Shown here: positions 1 to 6,707 of the stretch, piece after piece
Layout: each line of letters begins with the position of its first letter
Position numbering within the stretch: the first letter of the stretch is position 1
Assembly: GCA_002453265.1 (NCBI GenBank)
Contig: DKGK01000033.1
Location: forward strand, 1-11,584
Direction of reading: 5' to 3'
Origin: Flavobacteriales bacterium UBA6772
GTDB taxonomy: Bacteria; Bacteroidota; Bacteroidia; Flavobacteriales; UBA7430
DNA length: 11,584 bases
Program-made: the position numbers and the translations under genes
Notes under the pieces: model-generated
Database searches by the model: none
The model's input: only the letters and a program-made list of their open reading frames with translations
What the model was told of the DNA's origin: nothing

Positions 1-159
1 TGCTTCGTAGGCATTTCCACAGCCTGGAATTAATATTTTTAGTTCTTTGTTTTCTAGCTGATTAAAGTATTCTTTTAGAGGGTTTGATATTTGACCAATA
101 TCCCAACCAATTTCATCGTTTAGGTATCTGTTATTCCAAATTTTGTTGTTTAATTCCAT
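1..159 (-). CDS. TPMT-like SAM-dependent methyltransferase, N-terminal 53 codons (partial, runs off the left edge)
   Basis: Reading leftward from an ATG at 159, the frame stays open to the window edge. The peptide begins MELNNKIWNNRYLNDEIGWD and continues to a glycine-rich ILIPGCGNAYEA at residues 42-53. The W-x2-RY...GWD-x-G...P layout followed by PGCGN matches the start of the thiopurine S-methyltransferase family, where the PGCG segment is SAM-binding motif I. Bacterial members of the family methylate sulfur, selenium or tellurium compounds or other small acceptors; the substrate here cannot be inferred. The protein looks soluble and cytoplasmic. It is transcribed divergently from the M16 peptidase gene, with 154 nt between the two starts. 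No exact TAnnTTTG box is visible for it. The closest is TATTCTTTG on the minus strand about 20 nt upstream, which has one extra base. The family call is fairly secure; the rest of the gene is outside the window. Confidence 0.8.
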   Translation of the reverse strand, partial: MELNNKIWNNRYLNDEIGWDIGQISNPLKEYFNQLENKELKILIPGCGNAYEA

Positions 160-313
160 GGTTCAAAGAAACAAAGAATACGTTTGTGATGGCATTAAAA
201 TTTTGCACATTTTTATCTCCTTGCTTAGTACCATTTCAAACAAAAAAATTGTTCTTTTGTAAGGCTTAAAAAAGAGAGAATTACTTTCTGCTTATTTAAT
301 TTAGAAAGCATAG

Positions 314-1549
314 ATGATTAATTTTGAACGATTTATATTAGACAATGGCTTAAAGGTTATTGTGCATCAAGATAAGAGTACGCCTATAGTTGCCTTTAAT
401 TTACTTTACGATGTAGGTGCTAGAGATGAAGATTCTTCTAGAACAGGTTTTGCACACTTGTTTGAGCATTTAATGTTTGGTGGATCTGTAAATATTTCCG
501 ATTACGATGAGGTGGTAGAAAAGTCGGGTGGACAGAACAATGCTTTTACTTCCAACGATATTACCAATTACTATATAACCTTGCCTAAAGATAATTTGGA
601 GCAAGCATTCAGATTAGAGTCAGACAGAATGTTGAGTCTTGCTTTTACACCAAAAAGTTTGGAAGTACAACGCCAGGTAGTCATAGAGGAGTTTAAACAA
701 AATTACCTCAATCAACCCTACGGCGATGTTCACTTATTACTAAGACCACTTGCTTATAAACACCACCCTTACCAATGGGCGACTATAGGGAAAGAGGTTT
801 CTCATATAGAAGACGCTACTATGGAAGAGGTGAAAGCGTTCTTTTATAAACACTATGCACCCAACAATGCTATTTTGGTTATTGCAGGTGATGTGGAAGT
901 AGATGAAATAAAAAGACTTTCTGAAAAGTGGTTTGCTCCTATAGAATCTCGCGATGTTCCTAAAAGAAATTTACCAAAAGAACCTCGTCAGGTAGAAGCT
1001 CGTAAGCTTACTGTTGAAAGAGATGTACCTGTAGATATTATCTACAAAACATTTCATATGTGCTCCAGAGACGATGCTAATTTCTTCGCTACAGATTTAA
1101 TGTCTGATGTTTTATCTAGAGGGAATTCTTCAAGACTTTATGCAAGTCTTGTAAAAGACAAAAAACTATTTACCGAAATCGATGCTTTTGTAGGAGGCGA
1201 TTTAGATGCAGGTTTGTTTTATTTTGGAGGCAAACTAGCTGATGGAGTAAGTATGAAAGATGCAGAAGCTGGAATTGATTTGGAGACTTCAAAGCTTAAA
1301 ACGATTTTGGTTTCTGATGACGAACTTACAAAAGTGAAAAATAAAGTTATTTCAGCTCATATGTTCTCCGAATTAAATGTGTTAAACAAAGCTATGAACT
1401 TAGCTACATCGGAGCTAATTGGAGATCCTAACTTGGTTAACAAACAATTAGAGTTTTACGATGCCGTAAATTCAGAGCAGATCATGGAGATTGCTATTGA
1501 TATCTTCAGACAAGAAAATTCCAACACTTTATATTACCACGCCAAATAG
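314..1549 (+). CDS. M16 family zinc metallopeptidase, catalytic subunit
   Basis: This 411-residue protein has the inverted zinc motif HxxEH at residues 48-52 (HLFEH). The third metal ligand is probably E125, in VVIEE at 122-126. The two usual M16 domains are visible: the N-terminal peptidase domain at about 10-165 and the second, inactive M16 domain at about 170-370, with the typical HYAPNNAILVIAGD near 180-193. The second half carries LVKDKKLFTEI where active-partner or single-chain enzymes have R-x6-Y, so this chain supplies zinc but not the substrate-gripping R/Y pair. No signal peptide is present, so it should be cytoplasmic, unlike the exported M16 proteins also common in this phylum. 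M16B peptidases of this size work as heterodimers that degrade peptides inside a chamber. The next gene starts directly after its TAG and is the matching partner. The start fits the family, since the first strand (FILDNGLKVIV) lies just after the N-terminus. Confidence 0.93.
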   Translation: MINFERFILDNGLKVIVHQDKSTPIVAFNLLYDVGARDEDSSRTGFAHLFEHLMFGGSVNISDYDEVVEKSGGQNNAFTSNDITNYYITLPKDNLEQAFRLESDRMLSLAFTPKSLEVQRQVVIEEFKQNYLNQPYGDVHLLLRPLAYKHHPYQWATIGKEVSHIEDATMEEVKAFFYKHYAPNNAILVIAGDVEVDEIKRLSEKWFAPIESRDVPKRNLPKEPRQVEARKLTVERDVPVDIIYKTFHMCSRDDANFFATDLMSDVLSRGNSSRLYASLVKDKKLFTEIDAFVGGDLDAGLFYFGGKLADGVSMKDAEAGIDLETSKLKTILVSDDELTKVKNKVISAHMFSELNVLNKAMNLATSELIGDPNLVNKQLEFYDAVNSEQIMEIAIDIFRQENSNTLYYHAK

Positions 1550-2830
1550 ATGACTATGTTAGATAGAACTAAAGATTTAGAATACAAGAATATTCTAATG
1601 CCTCACTTTTTGGAAGCACAAGAATATAGTTTGGATAACGGAGTAAAAGTGTATGCCATGGATGGTGGTGGACAAGACCTATGCCGAATAGAATTTGTTT
1701 TTGAAGCTGGAACTAAATTACAGAGCAAGACTTTACAGGCTGCCATGTGTAATGCCATGCTTTTAGAAGGAACTCTGAATAAAACGGCTGAAGAAATACA
1801 TGAAAAAATTGATTTTTATGGTGCATACACCCATTTAGACGTTAGTCCAGATAGGGCCGTAGTAAGTTTATATACACTTAATAAACACTTCAATATTGTA
1901 GTGCCAATTTTTGTAGATGCTATACAAAACGCTAGTTTCCCAGCAGAAGATTTTTCTATTTTGATGGATCAGCAAAAACAGAGTTTTAGTATTAACTCTG
2001 AAAAAGTAGAATTTAAAGCTCGAAATGTATTTTTTAAGCACCTCTTTAAAACCCATGCTTATGGTGCTGCAGCTGTACTTTCTGATTTTGATGCGATTAC
2101 AAGAGAAGATTTAATTGCTTTTCATGAAAAGCATTATAAAGAAGCAGCTTTCAAAATATATATTGCAGGTGAGATACCAGAGAATACACAAGAATTATTT
2201 AACGATTTAGTAGGTTCTTGGAAAGTGAAAGATTCTAATCCTATAGGTTCTTATAAGGCTGTTACTTCTCCAGAAAAAATCCATATTGCCAAAAAAGACG
2301 CTCTACAATCCTCTATTAGAATTGGTAGAGTTTGCTTTAATTCTCATCATGAAGATTACCATGAACTAAAATATTTATCGGTTGTTTTAGGTGGTTATTT
2401 TGGTTCTCGATTAATGAGTAATATCCGCGAAGATAAAGGACTTACTTACGGTATTGGTGCTATGTGTGTACAGCAAGAAGAAAGTGGTTTCTTTAGTATT
2501 TCTACCGAGGTAAAAGGTGAGAGTACAGGATTAGCATTAACCGAGATTTACAAAGAATTAAAACGTTTGCGTGAAGACTTGATTCCAGAAGAGGAGTTAG
2601 GCTTGGTGAAAAATTATATAATGGGTCAAATTCTTACTACTGCAGATGGCCCTTTCGCTCAGTCTAGCTTATTGAAAAATATGCATATTCATCGTATTGG
2701 CTTTGAATTTTACGACACTTATCAAGCCATGCTTAATAATTTGGATTCTGTATCTTTAAGAAATTTAGCGGTTAAATATTTAAAAGAAGAAGATTTATGC
2801 GAGGTTGTAGTTGGAAATATTTCCTTTTAG
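1550..2830 (+). CDS. M16 family peptidase-like protein, non-catalytic R/Y-motif subunit
   Basis: This 426-residue M16 homologue lacks the zinc site: the HxxEH position reads as MLLEGT at about 70-75, with no histidines. Its C-terminal half has the R/Y motif NIREDKGLTYG, with R293 and Y300, which in M16B heterodimers positions substrate at the partner's zinc centre. Together with the upstream protein it therefore completes one composite active site, a division of labour also known from mitochondrial processing peptidase and bacterial M16B pairs. There is no signal peptide. The ATG follows the upstream TAG with no gap (TAG then ATG), and a second ATG lies two codons in at 1556, so the true start could be either. 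Zero spacing suggests translational coupling and roughly equal output. The last 34 nt overlap the start of the next gene in a different frame. The partner role is inferred from motif complementarity and position. Confidence 0.92.
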   Translation: MTMLDRTKDLEYKNILMPHFLEAQEYSLDNGVKVYAMDGGGQDLCRIEFVFEAGTKLQSKTLQAAMCNAMLLEGTLNKTAEEIHEKIDFYGAYTHLDVSPDRAVVSLYTLNKHFNIVVPIFVDAIQNASFPAEDFSILMDQQKQSFSINSEKVEFKARNVFFKHLFKTHAYGAAAVLSDFDAITREDLIAFHEKHYKEAAFKIYIAGEIPENTQELFNDLVGSWKVKDSNPIGSYKAVTSPEKIHIAKKDALQSSIRIGRVCFNSHHEDYHELKYLSVVLGGYFGSRLMSNIREDKGLTYGIGAMCVQQEESGFFSISTEVKGESTGLALTEIYKELKRLREDLIPEEELGLVKNYIMGQILTTADGPFAQSSLLKNMHIHRIGFEFYDTYQAMLNNLDSVSLRNLAVKYLKEEDLCEVVVGNISF

Positions 2831-3669
2831 CTTTTAGCTTTCCATTAAGTGTCCTTGCTCAAGATTTTTCTTGGTGGAACGATACGCATCAATGGGATGG
2901 AAATACGCACTGGTCTTCGTATTTAATTATGTCGCCAGGATTTATGGGACCCAATGCTTTTCCTATTCCATTTGCGGAGCGTAAAAACACCAAGAATGAA
3001 CTCGATTTAAACTTCAATAATCACTTTAATTCAGGCGAAAAAAATTGGGATTTCCTTACGCGTTTTTCTTATCCTTTAGGAGAGAAGGCTTCTCTTCGTT
3101 TGTCTATGAATCCAATTGAGTATTTCGAAATGGATTCTAATATTAGAGATGAACGTATCGCTAGAGATGAATTTCCACAGGGCTATGCTTCGGGAGATTT
3201 ATTGGTGGAAATGAATGCTTTACTCTTCGAAAATGAACATTCTGAGCTACTCTTTAACTTTGGATTAAAAACAGCTTCTGGCTCTCAGTTTAGAAATGCT
3301 CGTTATACCGACAGTCCCGCATATTATTTTGATCTTTCGTACCATCACGAAAAAATTATTTCACCTGATTTTAAAGTTGATGCTGGATTATTAATGGGTT
3401 TGTATGTTTGGCAAACCTATATGATAAATAATAGGCAAAACGATGCAATTCTTGCTGCTGCGTCACTTCGGTTACATTATAAAGGCTATTGCTTACAAAA
3501 TGATTTAAGAGGTTTTAAAGGGTATTTAGACAATGGGGATCAACCCTTATTGTATTCGGTTAAGTTTTTAAGAAATTGGAATTCTTTACAAGTATCTATT
3601 AGTCAGCAATACACATTACACGATTATCCATACAATAGCCTAAGCTTAGGTCTTAATTATCGTTTTTAG
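2797..3669 (+). CDS. exported probable outer-membrane beta-barrel protein of unknown function
   Basis: I do not recognise a named family for this 290-residue protein. It starts with a clear signal peptide: residues 1-7 carry R2 and K7, residues 8-20 are hydrophobic, and cleavage is likely near VLA-QDF at about 21-22. This signal requires the start at 2797, inside the preceding gene, because the next in-frame Met is near residue 45, past the signal. The mature chain is rich in aromatic and polar residues alternating in short strands, such as LDLNFNNHF, LLFNFGLKTASG and ASLRLHY. It ends in SLSLGLNYRF, with a terminal aromatic residue, as in the last strand of Gram-negative outer-membrane barrels. 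I infer an outer-membrane barrel of roughly 10-14 strands. The 34-nt overlap with the M16 partner gene implies co-expression with the two cytoplasmic peptidases, although no mechanistic link is evident. No lipobox cysteine is present at the cleavage site. Confidence 0.72.
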   Translation: MRGCSWKYFLLAFSFPLSVLAQDFSWWNDTHQWDGNTHWSSYLIMSPGFMGPNAFPIPFAERKNTKNELDLNFNNHFNSGEKNWDFLTRFSYPLGEKASLRLSMNPIEYFEMDSNIRDERIARDEFPQGYASGDLLVEMNALLFENEHSELLFNFGLKTASGSQFRNARYTDSPAYYFDLSYHHEKIISPDFKVDAGLLMGLYVWQTYMINNRQNDAILAAASLRLHYKGYCLQNDLRGFKGYLDNGDQPLLYSVKFLRNWNSLQVSISQQYTLHDYPYNSLSLGLNYRF

Positions 3670-4039
3670 CAAAGTATAAATAAATGAAAATATAAAAGGT
3701 GCCATTTGCTCCTTATAATGAGATCGTATTTTAAGCCCTACACCCAATTACGAACTCTCTATTAACATTGTTTTAATCGTGTGAAAATTATAATAAGTGC
3801 TTTTGAATTCTATTATTCCTCTACGTATTAATGTACGCAAAACGCAAAAGGTTAACACGAAAATCATTTATTTTTCATTTATTTTAAAAACACTAGTGAT
3901 AGCATATGCTGTAGAAGGGTATTTTTTTTTACTTAAAAAAGAAGTTTTTAATGTAATAAGGAAAACTGTTCTGAAATTATTTCGCTAATTCGTAAGATTT
4001 TAACTTTTTAGAAATAAATAAAATTTAGTCTATTAATCG
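3670..4039. other. gene-poor intergenic stretch
   Basis: This AT-rich gap follows the exported protein gene and precedes the J-domain gene promoter. I see no convincing gene, RNA or strong terminator. A GTG-initiated frame at 3797-3988 would encode 63 residues rich in K, I and F with no recognisable motif, and no promoter precedes it. Near 3698-3715 there is a weak imperfect stem (AAGG-T-GC against GC-T-CCTT) that could slow polymerase after the three-gene unit, but it lacks a T tract. Confidence 0.5.
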
Positions 4040-4067
4040 TTTACAATGATATTTATCATTAGTTTTG
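4040..4067 (+). promoter_or_regulatory. Bacteroidota-type promoter of the J-domain/KTSC gene
   Basis: TAGTTTTG at 4060-4067 is an exact match to the Bacteroidota -7 element TAnnTTTG. A near-consensus -33 element, TTTA at 4040-4043 (consensus TTTG), lies 16 nt upstream of it. Transcription would begin near 4071-4074, leaving a leader of about 20 nt before the ATG at 4091. It also shows that an upstream in-frame start at 4046 would lie inside the promoter and so is not used. Confidence 0.65.
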
Positions 4068-4090
4068 CGGCAAATTACAAGCACACATTT

Positions 4091-4540
4091 ATGAAACGCA
4101 TAAACGAGTACAAGAAGTTATTTAGTGTTGATGAAGAGACGAATTTGAAATCTCTTAAAAAGACCTACAGAAATTTAGTGAAAGAATGGCACCCAGATAA
4201 ATTTCAAGCTGGCGATGAAAAAGCTATTGAAGCTGAAGAGGTAAGTAGAAGCATTATAGACGGTTACCACTTTCTAGTAAGTATGGCTCCAGAAACTATT
4301 GATGCTAACCTTGGAGATTACTCTAAGACGATTAGTGAGTCTGGTATATCTGACTTCCAACATAAAGGACAATTATTAGAAGTTTCTTTTATGGACGGTA
4401 CTACTTATGAGTATTTCGGTGTTTCGAAAAAAGTATTCCAAAAACTGATTAATTCTGACAAGCAGATTCGTTATGCTAAAAGAAATATTTTCAATTCTTT
4501 CCCTTACAGAAAGTCTAAGAAAGATTTAGAAAAAGCATAA
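4091..4540 (+). CDS. J-domain protein with C-terminal KTSC domain
   Basis: The 149-residue protein has a compact J-domain at about 5-65: helix II carries the LKKTYRNLVKEWHPDKF segment, with the invariant HPD at 34-36 that stimulates Hsp70 (DnaK) ATPase. Residues 95-141 (LEVSFMDGTTYEYFGVSKKVF through the SFPYRK end) fit the KTSC domain, a small beta-rich module named from its occurrence in lysyl-tRNA synthetases and thought to bind RNA or protein. There is no Gly/Phe linker, zinc-finger region or DnaJ C-terminal substrate domain, so it is a specialised type III co-chaperone rather than DnaJ. It should be cytoplasmic. I chose the ATG at 4091 rather than the in-frame one at 4046 because the protein then begins MKRINEYKKLF, the usual beginning of a J-domain, and because the promoter's -7 box lies at 4060-4067. 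It is monocistronic, ending at the terminator at 4557-4589. The client it recruits to DnaK is unknown. Confidence 0.85.
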   Translation: MKRINEYKKLFSVDEETNLKSLKKTYRNLVKEWHPDKFQAGDEKAIEAEEVSRSIIDGYHFLVSMAPETIDANLGDYSKTISESGISDFQHKGQLLEVSFMDGTTYEYFGVSKKVFQKLINSDKQIRYAKRNIFNSFPYRKSKKDLEKA

Positions 4541-4556
4541 TACTAGCTTATAGCAC

Positions 4557-4589
4557 AAAAAAAGGCATTCAATTTGAATGCCTTTTTTT
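4557..4589. terminator. bidirectional rho-independent terminator between convergent genes
   Basis: GGCATTC at 4564-4570 pairs with GAATGCC at 4576-4582 around a 5-nt loop. It is preceded by seven A (4557-4563) and followed by seven T (4583-4589), so it serves both directions. It closes the J-domain gene on the plus strand and the aminotransferase gene on the minus strand. Its T tract runs into the aminotransferase stop codon at 4588-4590, so the two genes share one hairpin in a 47-nt gap. Confidence 0.9.
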
Positions 4590-5766
4590 ATTCGTTTAAA
4601 ATCTCGCAAATGATTCTTCCAGCTTCTCGAATTTCGTCTTCTGAAATCGTTAATGGAGGACTTAATCTTACAGCTGTGTCCGTAAACAAAAAGAAGAAAG
4701 TAATAATTCCTTTTTCTATACCGCGTGTAACTAGTTTCTGACAAGTATCTGCATCTGCTAGTTCTATAGCCAACATTAAACCAACACCACGTACTTCTTT
4801 TATTTTTGAGTGTTTTAATACATCTCTAAACAATTTTTCTTTTGCAGAAACTTGCTCAATAAGATTTGTTTCGCATAGTTCGTTTAGGGTAGCTAAGGCT
4901 GCCACACAACTAGTAGGATGTCCGCCAAACGTGCTAATATGACCAAGTTTAGGATTATCGCTTAAAATGTGCATAAGCTCAGTAGAGGTAGTAAAAGCAC
5001 CAATTGGCATTCCGCCTCCCATCCCTTTTGCCATACAAAGTACATCTGGAACAACATTATAGGTTTCGAATCCAAATAAATTCCCAGTTCTTCCGTAGCA
5101 AGTTTGTATTTCATCGAAGATTAAAAGAGTTCCTACCTTTGAACATCTATCGCGAACTGCTTTTAAAAATCCATTTTTAGGAGTAATAAATCCAGTTGCA
5201 CCCTGTACTGGTTCTATAATAACAGCAGCAGTTTTAGAGGTAATATTCTCTAAACTGTCAAGGTCGTTGTAAATAATTTTATTGCAATCGGGTAGTAGTG
5301 GTCGAAATTTTTGTTTGTAGGTTTCTGTTCCCATAATACTCAAAGCACCTTGAGTAGAACCGTGGTAAGAATTTTTACAAGAAATTATTTCTGATCTTCC
5401 TGTACTCCTTTTTGCCAATTTCATAGAGGCTTCAATAGCTTCAACACCAGAGTTTAGGAAATAGGTGCTGTTTAATGAATCGGGTAAAAGTAATGCAAGT
5501 TTTTTGGCGAGTTCAAGTTGTGGACTTTGAATAAATTCTCCATAAACCATCACATGCATATATTCTGCTGCCTGTTTTTGTACAGCTTTTACTACTCTAG
5601 GATGACAGTGCCCTAAGGTACATGCCGAAATTCCTGCAACTAAATCGAGGTACGATTTACCAGATTTATCTTTAATATACATTCCCTTAGCTTTAGATAC
5701 TTCTATGCACAAAGGGTAAGGTGTAGTTTGACCTTGATGTTTTAAAAAAAGTTCTTTGTTATCCAT
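4588..5766 (-). CDS. class III PLP-dependent aminotransferase (acetylornithine/ornithine-type family)
   Basis: This full-length fold-type I aminotransferase has 392 residues. Class III landmarks occur in order: NSGVEA at 105-110 (phosphate binding), YHG at 134-136 (ring stacking), EPVQG at 185-189, DEIQ at 218-221 with D218 contacting the pyridine nitrogen, and AKGMGGGMPIGA with the Schiff-base lysine K247. STFGGHP near 279-285 holds the Thr that contacts the PLP phosphate. The family moves an amino group from omega- or alpha-amino donors such as ornithine, acetylornithine or 4-aminobutyrate to 2-oxoglutarate. The exact substrate cannot be set from sequence alone, and no arginine-biosynthesis genes lie nearby, so argD is not assigned. 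The protein is cytoplasmic. It lies 30 nt downstream of the deoxynucleoside kinase gene on the same strand with no visible promoter between, so it is probably co-transcribed from there. Confidence 0.9.
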   Translation of the reverse strand: MDNKELFLKHQGQTTPYPLCIEVSKAKGMYIKDKSGKSYLDLVAGISACTLGHCHPRVVKAVQKQAAEYMHVMVYGEFIQSPQLELAKKLALLLPDSLNSTYFLNSGVEAIEASMKLAKRSTGRSEIISCKNSYHGSTQGALSIMGTETYKQKFRPLLPDCNKIIYNDLDSLENITSKTAAVIIEPVQGATGFITPKNGFLKAVRDRCSKVGTLLIFDEIQTCYGRTGNLFGFETYNVVPDVLCMAKGMGGGMPIGAFTTSTELMHILSDNPKLGHISTFGGHPTSCVAALATLNELCETNLIEQVSAKEKLFRDVLKHSKIKEVRGVGLMLAIELADADTCQKLVTRGIEKGIITFFFLFTDTAVRLSPPLTISEDEIREAGRIICEILNE

Positions 5767-5796
5767 TATTAAATGGGCTAAAACGAATGAGCGTTC

Positions 5797-6411
5797 TTAA
5801 AATAAACCGTTTAGTTCTGCATTTACCTTATCGATAATAAAACCTAAATCTTCAGGATTATTGCTAAAGTCAAGGTTATCGGTTTCTATAATAAGTAGTC
5901 TCCCATCCGTATATTCCGAAATCCACGCCTCGTAACGCTCGTTAAGTCGCGTAAGGTAATCTATACGAATACTTGATTCGTAATCTCTCCCACGAGCTTG
6001 AATTTGTTTTACGAGTGTTGGAACAGAAGCACGTAAATAGATTAGTAAATCGGGCGCTTCTACAAATGAAGACATCAGCTCGAAAAGAGATGCGTAGTTT
6101 TGGAAATCTCTGGAAGTCATTAAGCCCATTGCATGAAGATTGGGTGCGAAAATATTCGCATCTTCATAAATAGTACGATCTTGAATGATTTTTTTCCCTC
6201 CCGATTGAATCTCTTTTAACTGTCCAAAACGACTGTTTAAAAAGAAAACCTGTAGATTAAATGCCCAACGTTGCATGTCGGTATAGAAATCATCTAAGTA
6301 AGGGTTATTGTCAACCGATTCGTAATGAGGTTCCCATTTAAAGTTTTTTGCTAATAAATTCGTTAAGGTTGTTTTACCAACGCCTATATTTCCAGCAACT
6401 GCTATATGCAT
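5797..6411 (-). CDS. deoxynucleoside kinase (dNK/TK2/dGK family)
   Basis: This 204-residue kinase phosphorylates deoxynucleosides with ATP to their 5'-monophosphates in nucleotide salvage. The Walker A loop GNIGVGKTT spans 7-15. E31 in HYESVDNNPYLDDF is the likely catalytic base region, followed by the RWAFNLQVFFLNSR helix typical of the family. QDRTIYEDA at 77-85 contains the conserved DR[ST] motif at 78-80, and the arginine-rich lid ARGRDYE lies at 139-145. Length and motif order match bacterial deoxyadenosine/deoxyguanosine kinases, but base preference cannot be read reliably from the sequence. The start is well placed, with the P-loop strand right after the initiator Met. It is the first gene of a probable two-gene unit with the aminotransferase. 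A one-mismatch -7-like box, TTAATTTG on the minus strand at 6423-6430, lies just upstream but has no fitting -33 element. Confidence 0.92.
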   Translation of the reverse strand: MHIAVAGNIGVGKTTLTNLLAKNFKWEPHYESVDNNPYLDDFYTDMQRWAFNLQVFFLNSRFGQLKEIQSGGKKIIQDRTIYEDANIFAPNLHAMGLMTSRDFQNYASLFELMSSFVEAPDLLIYLRASVPTLVKQIQARGRDYESSIRIDYLTRLNERYEAWISEYTDGRLLIIETDNLDFSNNPEDLGFIIDKVNAELNGLF

Positions 6412-6707
6412 ATTTCGAATTTCAAATTAAGGTTTAAAATTACAATTTTTGATGAGATGTACAAGTGTGAATAGTTATGAGTTTTAAATGAAAATTGTCT
6501 TTTAGTTTAAAGGTCATTTTAAGTCAGGTTGTTAATTGTTTAGTTCAGTATTATGACTCTTGTTTTCCTCATACTGGCTAAATAATTCTTACTTCTATTT
6601 CTCTTTGCGTAACAGCTTGATACTTCATTTTTTTTAATCTAGTCTTCTTACTCCTGACTCCTTTTTTATTCGTGTTACAATTTACGCATCCTATTTTTTT
6701 CCTCCTG
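6412..6707. other. AT-rich intergenic spacer with a short tandem motif
   Basis: This 296-nt gap holds the 5' flank of the deoxynucleoside kinase gene and the 3' flank of the GH3 gene, both on the minus strand. I see no gene, tRNA or strong hairpin. ACTCCTGACTCC at 6650-6661 is an imperfect short tandem motif. No obvious terminator follows the GH3 gene, so read-through toward the kinase gene cannot be excluded. Confidence 0.45.

Noticed and set aside
84..269. 61-codon frame on the plus strand at the left end
   Set aside because: Its first half is antisense to the TPMT-like coding region, and its product has no plausible domain.
1868..2056. Minus-strand frame inside the second M16 gene, and similar antisense frames in the aminotransferase, kinase, GH3, cvfB and yaaA genes
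   Set aside because: They lie opposite well-supported coding regions and their translations show no domain or start signal.
3698..3715. Possible terminator after the exported protein gene
   Set aside because: The stem is short with a T-T mismatch, and no T tract follows.
3797..3988. GTG-initiated 63-codon open frame between the exported protein gene and the J-domain gene
   Set aside because: Its composition follows the AT-rich sequence, no motif is recognisable, and no promoter or start context supports it.
4046..4090. 15-codon N-terminal extension of the J-domain protein
   Set aside because: The extension would start within the promoter, upstream of the likely transcription start, and adds nothing matching a J-domain.
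6423..6430. -7-like box TTAATTTG (minus strand) upstream of the deoxynucleoside kinase gene
   Set aside because: It mismatches the essential A of TAnnTTTG and has no -33 box at a usable distance, so it is not listed as a promoter.
6650..6661. ACTCCTGACTCC short tandem motif
   Set aside because: Only about two imperfect units in a T/C-rich stretch; too little to call a repeat array.
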